From: Pseudomonadota bacterium
Lineage (GTDB): Bacteria; Pseudomonadota; Gammaproteobacteria; Acidiferrobacterales; Acidiferrobacteraceae
NCBI GenBank assembly: GCA_021827145.1
Contig: JAKAXK010000002.1
Location: 1 to 64,000 of the forward strand
Reading direction: 5' to 3'
DNA length: 64,000 bases
Below are positions 39,497 through 49,746 of this stretch, in pieces. The notes beneath the pieces were generated by a model. It ran no database searches and had not been told where the DNA came from. It saw only the letters and a program-made list of their open reading frames with translations. Both the position numbers and the translations under genes were made by a program. Positions within the stretch are counted from its first letter, which is position 1, and the number at the start of each line of letters is the position of its first letter.

Positions 39497-40666
39497 ATGG
39501 CAGGGAATCCCTTTGCAAGCCTATTGGAGCCGCTCTTCGCGCGTGCCCGCGCCCGGGACCTGTGGCGCCGCCGCGAGATCCGCACATCTCCCCAGGCCCC
39601 CGTGATAGAGGTCGGGCACGAGACATTGCTGTCCTTCGCGAGCAATGACTATCTAGGCCTCGCCAGCGATCCGGGGGTCGTGGCGGCCTTGTGCGCGGGG
39701 GCCCGGCGCTACGGCGCCGGCGCCGGCGCCTCACACCTGCTCGGGGGTCATACCAGCGCTCACCATGAGCTCGAAGACGCCCTGGCCGCCTTTACGGGCG
39801 CGCCCCGGGCGCTGCTCTTCTCCACGGGTTATATGGCCAACCTGGCGCTTCTGACCACCTTGTGTCCGCGCCACGGAGGCGTCTTCGAGGATAGGCGCAA
39901 TCATGCCTCCTTGTTGGACGCGGCAAGCCTCGCGCACGCGCGTAGGCATCGCTATCGGGATATGGGGGCACTACGCGCCGCACTCGCGGCGGCGGGTCCC
40001 GGCGGTCTCATCGTCAGCGACGGCGTCTTCAGCATGGACGGCGACATGGCCGATGCCCCGGCGTTGCTGGCGCTCGCCCAGGCCCACGGCGCAGGACTCA
40101 TATTGGATGATGCCCATGCCTTCGGGGTGGTGGGTCCGAGCGGACGTGGCACGCCGGCCGCCCATGGCCTGAGCTACGATCCGACCCTCATCCACATGGG
40201 GACCCTCGGCAAGGCCTTCGGCGTTTTCGGCGCCTTCGTTGCCGCCGATAGCGACGTCATCGAGGCTTTGATTCAGCGCGCGCGGCCCTACATCTATACG
40301 ACCGCCTTGCCGCCGGCCCTGGCGACATCCGCAAAGGTGGCCCTCGATCTCGTCATCGCGGGCGACCACAGACGTGCGATGCTGTTCGATCGCATCCGTC
40401 AGTTTCGTGAGGGCGCCACCGCCCTTGGCCTGCCATTGCTCCCCTCCTCCACCGCCATCCAAGCGGTGGTCTTCGGTGAGGCATCGCGCGCGATCGCGGC
40501 CAGCGCCTTCCTTCGAGATCGCGGCTTGTATGTCCCGGCCATACGCCCGCCCACGGTCCCGCAAGGCAGCGCCCGTCTGCGGGTGGCCTTGTCGGCGGCC
40601 CATGGCACCGATGATGTCGACCGCCTGCTCGAGGCCCTCGCGACCTTGCCTAGGGACACGACCTGA
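39497..40666 (+). CDS. bioF: 8-amino-7-oxononanoate synthase
   Basis: SFASNDYLGLASDPGVV; LDDAHAFGVVGPSGRGT; TLGKAFGVFGAF PLP-lysine region. Confidence 0.95.
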   Translation: MAGNPFASLLEPLFARARARDLWRRREIRTSPQAPVIEVGHETLLSFASNDYLGLASDPGVVAALCAGARRYGAGAGASHLLGGHTSAHHELEDALAAFTGAPRALLFSTGYMANLALLTTLCPRHGGVFEDRRNHASLLDAASLAHARRHRYRDMGALRAALAAAGPGGLIVSDGVFSMDGDMADAPALLALAQAHGAGLILDDAHAFGVVGPSGRGTPAAHGLSYDPTLIHMGTLGKAFGVFGAFVAADSDVIEALIQRARPYIYTTALPPALATSAKVALDLVIAGDHRRAMLFDRIRQFREGATALGLPLLPSSTAIQAVVFGEASRAIAASAFLRDRGLYVPAIRPPTVPQGSARLRVALSAAHGTDDVDRLLEALATLPRDTT

Positions 40667-41382
40667 TGATGTTTCTTCTTCACGGCTGGGGCTTGAATCG
40701 ACGCGTGTTCGCGGGCTTGGAGCAGGCCCTCGGCGTGCCCGCCCGATCCCTGGATCTCCCGGGTCACGGGGAGGCCCCCTATGAACCCGGCGCACTCGAC
40801 CCCGATCGGCTCGCCGCACGCCTTGCCGTTTCCCATCCAGGGGCTCACGTTTGGCTCGGCTGGTCGCTTGGCGGGCTTGTAGCCCTGTCGCTGGCGGCCC
40901 GTCACCCGCAGTGCGTGAGTCGGCTCGTTCTCGTCGGGGCCACGCCGCGTTTCGCGCGCGCGCCCGACTGGCCGTGCGGCACCGAGCCCGCCGTCCTGCA
41001 GGCCTTCGCCGACCAACTGAGGGTCGACCACGCGGCCACCGTTCGACGTTTTCTGACCCTGCAGGCGGGGCCCGGGGCACGGGCGGAAACCCGCGCCCTC
41101 ATGGCCCATCTGCAAGACGGTGGTATGCCGCAGGCCGCGGCGCTTGCCGAAGGACTCGCGATCCTTGAGGGGAGCGATCGGCGCGCGCTCCTGCCATCGA
41201 TCCGCGTGCCGGTCTTGTTCGTGCATGCGGCCACTGACACCATCGTACCGATCGAGGCCGCGCGCGCCGCCTCGCGTCTCGTGCCGGACGGACGGCTTCA
41301 AGAGGCGGGCCGTGGGCATGCGCCCTTCCTGAACGCCGAGGATGCCGTTGCCACCCTCATACGAGATTTCCTCCGTGATTGA
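40666..41382 (+). CDS. bioH: Pimeloyl-[acyl-carrier protein] methyl ester esterase
   Basis: HGWGLN; GWSLGG nucleophile elbow; between bioF and bioC. Confidence 0.92.
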   Translation: MMFLLHGWGLNRRVFAGLEQALGVPARSLDLPGHGEAPYEPGALDPDRLAARLAVSHPGAHVWLGWSLGGLVALSLAARHPQCVSRLVLVGATPRFARAPDWPCGTEPAVLQAFADQLRVDHAATVRRFLTLQAGPGARAETRALMAHLQDGGMPQAAALAEGLAILEGSDRRALLPSIRVPVLFVHAATDTIVPIEAARAASRLVPDGRLQEAGRGHAPFLNAEDAVATLIRDFLRD

Positions 41383-42226
41383 TCTGAACCAGGACGCCAT
41401 TCGTCACAATTTCGACCGCGCCGCGCGCAGCTACGACGAGGGTGCGGTCTTGCAACGCAAGGTCGCCGATGAGCTTCTGAGTCGCTTCCAGTGGCTGCGC
41501 ACGGAGCCTGTGACCTTGCTCGATGTGGGGACCGGGACCGGCTATGCCATCCCTCACCTCCGCCGCCGCTTCCGCAAGAGTCAGGTCCTTGCCTGCGATA
41601 TCGCCTTGTCCATGGCGCGCGCCGCCCGTCGTCATCGGGGCCTCTGGCGTCCGACACCGGTGTGGGTGGCCGATGGTCATGAACTGCCCTTGCGTTCAGA
41701 AGCGCTCGATTGCATCTATTCGAGCCTCGCACTTCAATGGATGGATATACCACGCGCCTTTGCAGAATTCCGTCGTGTGCTACGGCCCGATGGTCTGTTG
41801 ACATTTGCGACATTCGGGCCCGATACATTGCAGGAGTTGCGGGCTGCGTGGGAGCAGGTCGATGATCGCCCGCATATCCATACTTTCGTGGATATGCATG
41901 ACTTGGGCGACACCTTGGTGGGTGCCGGATTTGCCGATCCCGTACTTGATGTCGAACGCTATACCCTTACCTATGGCTCGCCGCGCGATGCCTTGCGTGA
42001 CTTAAAGCGCATCGGAGCGCACAACGCCGCCGCGGGCCGTTTTCAGGGGCTCACCGGCAAGACCCGCTATCAGCGCTTCGAAGAGGCCTGCGAGGCGTTC
42101 CGTCGTGACGGGCGCTTGCCCGTCACCTACGAAGTCGTCTATGGGCAGGCCTGGGTGCCCCAGCATGTGCCGCGTCCATTCACCCCACCTCGGGGGCGCG
42201 CCGTGATCCCCATTCGAGGCGCTTAG
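41375..42226 (+). CDS. bioC: Malonyl-[acyl-carrier protein] O-methyltransferase
   Basis: FDRAARSYDEGAVLQRKVADELL; LLDVGTGTGYAIPHL SAM motif; GTG start overlapping bioH inferred. Confidence 0.93.
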   Translation: MIDLNQDAIRHNFDRAARSYDEGAVLQRKVADELLSRFQWLRTEPVTLLDVGTGTGYAIPHLRRRFRKSQVLACDIALSMARAARRHRGLWRPTPVWVADGHELPLRSEALDCIYSSLALQWMDIPRAFAEFRRVLRPDGLLTFATFGPDTLQELRAAWEQVDDRPHIHTFVDMHDLGDTLVGAGFADPVLDVERYTLTYGSPRDALRDLKRIGAHNAAAGRFQGLTGKTRYQRFEEACEAFRRDGRLPVTYEVVYGQAWVPQHVPRPFTPPRGRAVIPIRGA

Positions 42227-42538
42227 GCGATTGTAATAATGGGTGGTATGGGGCCCCTTCGTTCTAATGGTGTAAAGCGGTCTATGCGCCTCAGTCTCCG
42301 CGACTTCGACGTTCCTTTATATACTTGTGTCGTCATCGGTATTTTGCGTTGTCTGCGCGCACCGCGGCATCACTAGCGCGTCCTCGCGCCGGCTTGTCCG
42401 CGCCCATGATCACGATGGCGAGCGCAAGACCCTTCAATGTGCCGCTACCCGTGAATTTCCGGTATAACCCCTCCATTTAACGAATAGCGCCAACGCTTCG
42501 CTAGCCGTATCGTGCCTGCCATCAACGGAGGCACGGAA

Positions 42539-42841
42539 ATGAAAATACCGATATCACTGTTCCTGTGCGCGGTAAGCCCGGCAGCTATGGCCATCATGCG
42601 CCTGCCGGGATACGCCGAGGGGTCGGATCTGCGCATAACGATTGAAGAGCGGGCACACGCGATAACCGATGTCATAGCACTGATCGTCAGCATCCTCGCA
42701 ATCATAGGGATATTGATAGGAGCGGGATATTTTGCCATCGGGCAGGGCGAGCGTGGCAAGAGTTACGTCATCGGCAGCGTCCTGGGACTGGTCCTTGCGG
42801 CGAGCGCCTATGGGATCGCGGCCTTGGTGGTGGGGGCGTGA
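42539..42841 (+). CDS. VirB2/TrbC-like small membrane protein (putative T4SS pilin)
   Basis: Signal peptide (AMA cleavage-like), two hydrophobic helices, first gene before VirB3/VirB4-like genes. Confidence 0.6.
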   Translation: MKIPISLFLCAVSPAAMAIMRLPGYAEGSDLRITIEERAHAITDVIALIVSILAIIGILIGAGYFAIGQGERGKSYVIGSVLGLVLAASAYGIAALVVGA

Positions 42842-43107
42842 TGGCCTTCAACAAGCGTCTCGCGCCCCCGCGCATCCTGGGACTTCCCTTAGGAGCGGCC
42901 ATTGCGGGTCTGGCGACCATGACGGGGGCGCTATTTTCGGTGGTCTTACCAAGCCCCGAGGGCTTGGCCGCGATGCTGGCGGCGATTGCCGTGATGCCGT
43001 TCGGAATTGCCGCGGCACTGATCGGCGATGACGTGACATTCGTGCGCGTCTATTGGCAGTCAAGGCGCGAACGCCGCATTGCGGCACGGGAGGGGCTATG
43101 GCTTTAG
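42841..43107 (+). CDS. VirB3-like inner-membrane protein
   Basis: About 88 aa, two adjacent hydrophobic helices, basic C-terminus, directly upstream of VirB4-like ATPase. Confidence 0.6.
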   Translation: MAFNKRLAPPRILGLPLGAAIAGLATMTGALFSVVLPSPEGLAAMLAAIAVMPFGIAAALIGDDVTFVRVYWQSRRERRIAAREGLWL

Positions 43108-45410
43108 GGGCACGTCGTTATTGCGACGTTTATACGTGGTCGCATGGTTTGAGTGAAAGCGTGGTCGCGCACGGCGACGGGGCTACGTCGCTGGCCATCC
43201 TTTGGGACGGGCTCGATGGCGAATTCGAGGACCGCGTCGGCCGTAATCGCGAATGGGCCACGATAGAGAGGGTCCTCGATCGCCTGCCGGAACAGTATTG
43301 GTTGGAATTCCATTTGTGGCGCGAGCGGCGCGCGGACGCGGCGCGTGACTATATGGCGCATTACGAAGAGGCGACTCGCAAGAGCCCGTTTGCGGCCGCT
43401 ATGCGGTCGGCGATCGCGGACCATTTGGCCCCTTGCTTTCTTGTGAATACCGTCGCGCTTATCGTCGGGCGCCTGCCTCGGATGGAGGCGGGCGTACGTC
43501 GCGCCTTGAACGGCCAGGCCCGGCGCGCGGAGGAGCTCGAGGCGCTGGGGGCGGAGCTCGCCGCCCTGTTGCCTGGCGGCCGCATCGCCACGGTTCACGA
43601 ATACGCGGCCCTTGTGCAGCGCAGCTACGACCTGGGCCCGCCCTTCGCGGCCTTCGATCCCTGGCTGTCGCTTGCCGAGCAGCTGGTGGTGGTGCCCCCA
43701 AAACCTCAGAAGCGCGCCCTGGACATCGATGGGCGACTGGTGCGCATGTACTATCTCCACCTCTATCCGGAGGTCGATGCCGCGTGGATCCTCCCCAGCG
43801 TCTCGGGCTCTATCAGCTTGCACGTCTCGCAGGTCATCATGCCGGCCGCCACCGAGCAGGCGCTGCGTGCCTCGGAGCGCGCCGATAGGCTTGCGCAGGG
43901 CGGTCTTGCCCACAAGGGCCGGGAGCGGCAACTGGCGGTCCTCAAGGAGATGCAGGGCTTCCGTCTGGAGGTGGCCGAGCACGACTGGCGCGTGCACCGC
44001 AACGCCTACATGGTTTGCGCGGAAATAGAGGGCGTGCCGGCGGCTGCCTTGAGTCGACTCGTGGAGGGCTTGCAGGGCAAGGGTGGGCGCGTGCGCGACG
44101 ACGACTTCGTGCAGCTGCCATTTTTCCGGGTATCTCAGCCTGGGCAAGGTTACCAGGCACCGATCTGGCGGCCGGATCATGCCGCGCTGATAGCGGCCAT
44201 GGCCCCAACGCAGGTCTTTCGCAAGGGTTGCCACTACCCCGAGTCCTTACGTTTAGGGCTGGCCTCCCAGCCGATCCACTTCGATTACAGTCACCAAGTC
44301 GTGGCGCATGGCTTCACGGTCGCGATGACGGGTGCGGGCAAGGGCGTGGACAAGGTCGCGTCCATGGTCGAGACCTACCCTTTTGGCGTGGACTGGTATG
44401 TGCTGGAGATCGGTTCCACATACCGCTGGGCGATCGAGGGGCTTGGTGGTCGCTATACGAGGATCGACCCGGGCACGGCCGCAGTTAACCCTCTGCCCCC
44501 GCGGAGCGCGGCCGCGGGAGGCCTCGACCCGCTGCTCGCTTCCGGCACCATGAATATTTTGGCCTTCATCCTGACCGACGGCCGCACGCTCCTCGACTTT
44601 CATGAGCAAGCGGCCGGCGCCACGGCGCTTACGCGCCTTTATGGCATGGAGTCCCTCACCGATCCAGGTTTATCCGATCTCTTGGTGTCTCTCGAAGGGT
44701 TGACTGACGTGATCCCGGAACAGCGGCGCGCGGCGCAGGTTATGGCCGCAAATCTGCACAGTTTTCTCGAAACCCCAGAGGGGCGGATATTTGCGGGGCC
44801 AGACAATGTCCAGCTGAGCCCGGGTATATGCGGCGTCGATTTGAGGGATGTGGATAGGGCGAGCCCGAAATTGCTCACCTTCTATCTCGTGTTTCTGTGC
44901 CTGCGCTTCCTGAATCTTGCCTTTGCCAACCGCAATCAGGCCCGCGTCCTACTCGACGAAATCCATCGTTTCGTGGCCCATGCCCCAGCGGTCTTGGCGC
45001 GCCTCGTATCGGAGATCGCCCGCATGGGGCGCAAGGAAGCGGCGGCTATCGATATCGTCACACAGGGGCTCGCTGAGATCGATCTCATGGAAAAAGAGAT
45101 CGTCAATTCCATGCCGCTGAGGTCGCTCCTCTACCGTAACGATGGCTGGGAGGAAATCGCCACTCGTATTGGGATGCCGGAGCGGGCGCTCGAGCTTTGG
45201 AAGCGCCTGCCTTTTCCCCTGAATCTTCCCTGGCGCCCGGCGATTCGATCCGTGGGGCCTGAGTATTTCGGTTTGCGATTGACCTTCCCGCGCACGCTCC
45301 TAGCCTTGGCCGATACCACCCCGGCGGGCTTGGCGCGCAAGGAGCAGCTGGGCACGGAGTTGTCGGATCCTCTCGCGCGCCTGGCCCGGTATCTGGAGGA
45401 GGGGCCATGA
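43098..45410 (+). CDS. VirB4/TraC-like T4SS ATPase
   Basis: AMTGAGKGVDKVASMVETYPFGVDWYVLEIGSTYRW P-loop region; Walker B ARVLLDEIHRF; about 770 aa. ATG at 43098 inferred (ORF opens at 43053). Confidence 0.85.
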   Translation: MALGARRYCDVYTWSHGLSESVVAHGDGATSLAILWDGLDGEFEDRVGRNREWATIERVLDRLPEQYWLEFHLWRERRADAARDYMAHYEEATRKSPFAAAMRSAIADHLAPCFLVNTVALIVGRLPRMEAGVRRALNGQARRAEELEALGAELAALLPGGRIATVHEYAALVQRSYDLGPPFAAFDPWLSLAEQLVVVPPKPQKRALDIDGRLVRMYYLHLYPEVDAAWILPSVSGSISLHVSQVIMPAATEQALRASERADRLAQGGLAHKGRERQLAVLKEMQGFRLEVAEHDWRVHRNAYMVCAEIEGVPAAALSRLVEGLQGKGGRVRDDDFVQLPFFRVSQPGQGYQAPIWRPDHAALIAAMAPTQVFRKGCHYPESLRLGLASQPIHFDYSHQVVAHGFTVAMTGAGKGVDKVASMVETYPFGVDWYVLEIGSTYRWAIEGLGGRYTRIDPGTAAVNPLPPRSAAAGGLDPLLASGTMNILAFILTDGRTLLDFHEQAAGATALTRLYGMESLTDPGLSDLLVSLEGLTDVIPEQRRAAQVMAANLHSFLETPEGRIFAGPDNVQLSPGICGVDLRDVDRASPKLLTFYLVFLCLRFLNLAFANRNQARVLLDEIHRFVAHAPAVLARLVSEIARMGRKEAAAIDIVTQGLAEIDLMEKEIVNSMPLRSLLYRNDGWEEIATRIGMPERALELWKRLPFPLNLPWRPAIRSVGPEYFGLRLTFPRTLLALADTTPAGLARKEQLGTELSDPLARLARYLEEGP

Positions 45411-46033
45411 GCCGCTTGGGTGTCGGGCTTGTTTTGTGGGTGGCCGCGATTGCGCCCGCGTGGGCCTTCCTTGGTGTGGGCGATGTCACCTTCGATCCGC
45501 CAGTCCACGCGGAGTTGGTCAGTCTCCTGGATCAGACGCTGGCGATCTACCGGACGGCCTTGCGCGAAGTACGCAGGCTACAGACCGTCGAAGCGACCCT
45601 GCGCGAGGCAAATCGCGACGCGCGGGCGATCGCCAACGGGGATCTCGTGCATTACGAGGAGCGTGGCCTGCCCCACGGTCTGCCGCAGGGCCTCAGGGCC
45701 TTGCTCGCAGACACGGGCGCGGCGGCGGATAACGCGGGTGATTACGGCGGCTATCTGCGCCAACAAGCGCATCGTTTCGGGCGGCTTGCGCGCCTGCGTT
45801 GGTTGCGGCGCGGCGTGCGGCGCGATGCACGGCTTTCGGCGACGAGTCTCGGTATGCGTACGAGCGGCGAGGTCACCGCGCGCTCGACTGCGACCCTCGC
45901 GGACCTGGCGGCCGTTCGTGCGCGCTCGCGGGAGCGGCGAGCTATACGCCGGGCCGCCGAACGACGCAATGCGCGTCACCTGCCGCGGGAGGCGGCATCC
46001 CTGTATCGAGCCTTTGGAGGAAGCCATGACTAG
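45407..46033 (+). CDS. VirB5/TrbJ-like periplasmic protein
   Basis: Signal peptide, FLGVGDVTFDP N-terminus, helical; ATGA overlap with VirB4-like gene. Confidence 0.6.
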   Translation: MSRLGVGLVLWVAAIAPAWAFLGVGDVTFDPPVHAELVSLLDQTLAIYRTALREVRRLQTVEATLREANRDARAIANGDLVHYEERGLPHGLPQGLRALLADTGAAADNAGDYGGYLRQQAHRFGRLARLRWLRRGVRRDARLSATSLGMRTSGEVTARSTATLADLAAVRARSRERRAIRRAAERRNARHLPREAASLYRAFGGSHD

Positions 46034-47114
46034 CGCATCGCTCGTAGCTCATCTCTTGGCGTACTTGGCGCCTGGCAGCGTGTATCGGGCCGCCGCCCCG
46101 GTGGCGGACGTCTTGGTGCGCACGGTCACCCCATCGCTGTTTGTGATCGCCCTGTACACGCGGCTACTCGAGGCACAGATGGATTCTGTGTCGGGATTTG
46201 GGCAGCTTGCCCGCGCGATCCGCGACATCGCCGTATGGGGTGTCGTGCTGGTCGCGTATTTCGCGGCCGGCAATCTGCTCATTCATTACTTGAACGCCTT
46301 GTACGCGGCCATGGGTCGCATAGGATCGCTGCGGGCGGTGGCCAAGCAGATGGCGGCTTTGCTCGACATCGCCGCCAAGGGTCCGAGCGGCGTGTGGGGC
46401 ACCCTCAAAGAGATCAACGCCTTGCCCTTGCGTTTTGCGACCATCTTTATCTACTACACGACCCTTGTTATGACCACCTTCCTCGAGGCGCTGCTGCGTA
46501 TCGCCCAGGCGATAGGGTATGAGTTTGCCTTTCTCTATGGGCTCATCGCCATCCCGCTTGCCCTGAGCCGGACCCTCTCTCTGGTGCGTGGTTTTGTAAA
46601 GCTCATGGGGTTCTTCATTCTTTGGCCCGTCGTGCAAGCCCTCTTGCTTGCCGTGTTCTCGCCGCTGTTCACGCACGCCGTGGCCGATCTCGAAGGGCTG
46701 CTTGGGCCGGCGGCTTACATGACCGTGTATGCGCACATGCTTTTTACCATTCTAAACATGATCTTGTGTGCCGTGCTGCTCGCCGCTCCTTACATTACGG
46801 CAGGGCTTATCGAGAACGCGGGTGCCGCCCAGCCCTTACTGGCCCCCTACCTAGGGGGGCTGTCCTCGGTTGGTGCGACGCTTGCCATGGGCGTCGGTCA
46901 TGGGACCGCGCGGGCCGTCAACTACTACCTCTACGGTCCAGACGAGGATGTCCTTTCGGTGCCCCCGCGGCGCATGCCGGAGCTGCATGTGCCGCGCGAT
47001 CCGGACTTCATCCCAAGCGGCCTGGACGGCGGCGCCGTGCATACGAACTACCTCAATCCGCAATACGACGGGCCACCCAGCAATGATCAATCCGATGACT
47101 TTTCGCGACGCTGA
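46026..47114 (+). CDS. VirB6/TrbL-like polytopic membrane protein
   Basis: Multiple TM helices, about 362 aa, position between VirB5- and VirB8-like genes. Confidence 0.65.
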   Translation: MTSASLVAHLLAYLAPGSVYRAAAPVADVLVRTVTPSLFVIALYTRLLEAQMDSVSGFGQLARAIRDIAVWGVVLVAYFAAGNLLIHYLNALYAAMGRIGSLRAVAKQMAALLDIAAKGPSGVWGTLKEINALPLRFATIFIYYTTLVMTTFLEALLRIAQAIGYEFAFLYGLIAIPLALSRTLSLVRGFVKLMGFFILWPVVQALLLAVFSPLFTHAVADLEGLLGPAAYMTVYAHMLFTILNMILCAVLLAAPYITAGLIENAGAAQPLLAPYLGGLSSVGATLAMGVGHGTARAVNYYLYGPDEDVLSVPPRRMPELHVPRDPDFIPSGLDGGAVHTNYLNPQYDGPPSNDQSDDFSRR

Positions 47115-47721
47115 GGCGTGGGGCCGCCACGGCCCCCGGGGACTCTTGATGCAGCGTCTGGCGCGCTATGCGCTTCTTGGCTGGGCGCTGTTCGCCTGTG
47201 CGGCCGCCGCGTTCGTGGTGCTTGCGGTCGCAGCCGTGTGGCGCACGCCGCCCATAATCGCCATCGACCGCTCGGGAGCCGTTCTCGGGCGCATGCAATG
47301 GCTCGGCGCCGTTCATAGGTCGCGTCGCGAGGTTATGGCGGCATCCATGCGCTTCCTCCGCGACTACTTGAGCGCGAATGCCGCGACCGTGGTCCCGGAC
47401 TATATCGAGGCCCTGGATATGATGGCGCCCGCACTCCGAAGCAGCACCGTAGCCGCACTTCGCAAGACGGCCTATCTCGCGCGGATCCGCGCGGCGCGTA
47501 TGCGCTCGTGGCTCAGCTTCGCCAAGAACCCTGGCCACTCGCGCGTGGTGCGTAAGGGCGCACGGGAATTCCTGGTGCGCCTGCAGGGAACCCTCCATGT
47601 CGTTTTACCAAATGGGCGACGTTACCGTGAGCATTTCGCCTACCTTTTGACCGAGACCGCCGTGGCGCGCCGTCGCCACGACACCGCTGGCTTACGCATC
47701 GAAGGAATCAACCCCCTATGA
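47083..47721 (+). CDS. VirB8/TraE-like membrane protein
   Basis: Single N-terminal TM and about 150-aa periplasmic domain; position. Confidence 0.6.
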   Translation: MINPMTFRDAEAWGRHGPRGLLMQRLARYALLGWALFACAAAAFVVLAVAAVWRTPPIIAIDRSGAVLGRMQWLGAVHRSRREVMAASMRFLRDYLSANAATVVPDYIEALDMMAPALRSSTVAALRKTAYLARIRAARMRSWLSFAKNPGHSRVVRKGAREFLVRLQGTLHVVLPNGRRYREHFAYLLTETAVARRRHDTAGLRIEGINPL

Positions 47722-48476
47722 CAGCCCACTTGCCTAGCCTTTTGCGGCCCCTTGCGCCCCGCGCCCGCGTGGTGATTTTGCGACCCTACCGTGCGCTTTC
47801 GGCCACGATCGTGCCCAACCTCGGCTTGCGTCTCGTGTTTCCCCATGGCGCGCAGGCGGCCCGCTTCGCGATTACCAACCCGGTGTTCTCCGCGGCGAGG
47901 CTTGGCCGGCGCGCCATCTTGATTACCGTGGCGCACGGTCTTGCGCGACGCTATTGCGGGAACGCATACATGGATTGGCAAGGGTTCTATGTGTCTTTGC
48001 TCGTTTGCACGAGCGCCCGCGGACGACGTTATACGAGTGACATCCTTTTTCGGCGCCCTAAGACTCTCAAGCCTCCGATGGTGTCGCGTCCCACGCCCCC
48101 CTCGCCTTGGGCCATGGCCATGGCCTACGCGGCCTTCGGGCCCGTCCCGCGGGTCACGATCCGCAAGCGTGTGGTATTGAGGCAGGGCGCAAGGGTTGCG
48201 GTGTTGCGGGTGCGACGTATGTGGCTCTTGCCGCGCCGCGTCATCCTCGGCTTTGCGCTTTCGCAAACGAGTGGTCTGCCGGACGCCGTCGACAGCGCGG
48301 TTCTCTATCGTGGTCGCCGCCGCTGGCGGCAGGTTCCGGCGGCACTGAGTTGTGTCACGAGCGCCGCGGCAAGCGGGAGAGCGTGCGCGTTGGCGTTGGT
48401 CCGGCCCCAGGGCCCTGTGAGGCGTTGGCACTTGGTCGTCATGACCACCTTGGGGCCCGCGCGCCTGTCATGGTGA
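47718..48476 (+). CDS. VirB9/TraK-like protein
   Basis: Beta-rich about 250 aa protein between VirB8- and VirB10-like genes; weak sequence evidence. Confidence 0.45.
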   Translation: MTAHLPSLLRPLAPRARVVILRPYRALSATIVPNLGLRLVFPHGAQAARFAITNPVFSAARLGRRAILITVAHGLARRYCGNAYMDWQGFYVSLLVCTSARGRRYTSDILFRRPKTLKPPMVSRPTPPSPWAMAMAYAAFGPVPRVTIRKRVVLRQGARVAVLRVRRMWLLPRRVILGFALSQTSGLPDAVDSAVLYRGRRRWRQVPAALSCVTSAAASGRACALALVRPQGPVRRWHLVVMTTLGPARLSW

Positions 48477-49192
48477 TCGCGACTATGCCCACGCCGACAG
48501 CCATCGTGCATCGCCTCATGAGCGCGCGGCCGGCGGCGCCATCGATGCTTCATCGCCTACTGGCGTTGACCGGGGGCCGACGACGGCCATCGATGCGGCG
48601 AGCGCCTGTCAGGCACCCGACTGCGGTGCCGCCGTTTGCCATGGTCCCGGCGCGTGGCAGGCCGGTGATATTGGCCGATGCGCCGCATGGTCTCGGCATC
48701 CGCGCCGGCACATGGATCGAGGTCGCGCTACGCCGCGGCGTCACCGATGTCGATTCGATGCTGGTCGTTTTGCATGTGGAGTCGCCCGTGCGGGGGCTGT
48801 GGGGCGTTTTACCGATGGGCACGCGGCTCTTGGGGCGGGTGGAAGGGCGTGCCTTGGGGCGCATTCGCATCGCCGTAAACGAAGCGATTACGCCGCGCGG
48901 TCGGCGTGTGCCGCTCGACGCGGCGGCCTTCGGGGCTGATCGAGACCCGGGCCTGCCGGCCTATGTCGTGGGGGGGCGCCGCAAGACAGTCCTCGCGGCC
49001 TTTGCCTCATCGGTTGTGGAGGGTGTCGACGCCCTCATCGGGTCGGCCGCGGCGCAGGGTTCGGCGCAGGCGGCGGCGCTCGGGCAGGTGGGCACGACCA
49101 CTCTGAATGCGGCGGCCTTCGGGCGCGCCCCGCGCCGGATTCTTTATGCCCCGGCGCAGAACGCTTATGTCCAAACACAAAAGGGGTCGTGA
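48470..49192 (+). CDS. VirB10/TrbI-like protein
   Basis: C-terminal pattern GTWIEVALRRGV...LPMGTRLLGRVEGRALGRIRIAVNEAITPRGRRVPLDAAAFGADRDPGLPAYV typical of the VirB10/TrbI core. Confidence 0.75.
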   Translation: MVIATMPTPTAIVHRLMSARPAAPSMLHRLLALTGGRRRPSMRRAPVRHPTAVPPFAMVPARGRPVILADAPHGLGIRAGTWIEVALRRGVTDVDSMLVVLHVESPVRGLWGVLPMGTRLLGRVEGRALGRIRIAVNEAITPRGRRVPLDAAAFGADRDPGLPAYVVGGRRKTVLAAFASSVVEGVDALIGSAAAQGSAQAAALGQVGTTTLNAAAFGRAPRRILYAPAQNAYVQTQKGS

Positions 49193-49746
49193 TGAAGGCA
49201 TGGATGAAGATGGGATGGCTGGCCGTGGCCTTAGGGCTTCCGGTCTCCGGCAGCGCGTGGCGCCTGTCCGTGGGCGGGGGTCTCCTGGGGGGCCTCGTGC
49301 CGGCGTCGTCGCCGACGGGAACAGCTCTCGGGTGGCAGTTTGCCGGTCAATGGACGCGCGAGAGCTATGTGGGGCAGCGGTGGCTGGTCGATCTGACAGC
49401 GGGCCAATTCGCGACGCGGCCTGGATCCGGCGGATTGCTGGAGCGGGGACGCGCGTGGGGTGGGCTGGTCTTGTGGGAGCACCGCGTCCCGTTCAGCTAC
49501 ACGTTTCGGCCTTGGCTCGGAATAGGCGCGGGTGTGACGCGCTATCGCTTCGACGATCGGCTGCGCTTGAATCGCGATGGCTACGCGGTGGGCGCCTACC
49601 CAGATCGTTCGCAAAGCGATTGGGATCTCGGTATCGGCGCGAGTATCCCCCTTAACCGTTCGTGGTCCATAGGGATCACGGCGCAAACCGGTTTCCCGAC
49701 ACATATATCGATGTTCGGTGTGACCGTTCTCTGGAGGCTATTTTGA
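49192..49746 (+). CDS. Outer-membrane beta-barrel protein
   Basis: Signal peptide, amphipathic strands, GAGVTRYRFDDRLRL and terminal VLWRLF. Confidence 0.7.
   Translation: MKAWMKMGWLAVALGLPVSGSAWRLSVGGGLLGGLVPASSPTGTALGWQFAGQWTRESYVGQRWLVDLTAGQFATRPGSGGLLERGRAWGGLVLWEHRVPFSYTFRPWLGIGAGVTRYRFDDRLRLNRDGYAVGAYPDRSQSDWDLGIGASIPLNRSWSIGITAQTGFPTHISMFGVTVLWRLF

Noticed and set aside
43104-44234. 376-aa minus-strand ORF opposite the VirB4-like gene
   Set aside because: Shadow ORF of the ATPase gene.
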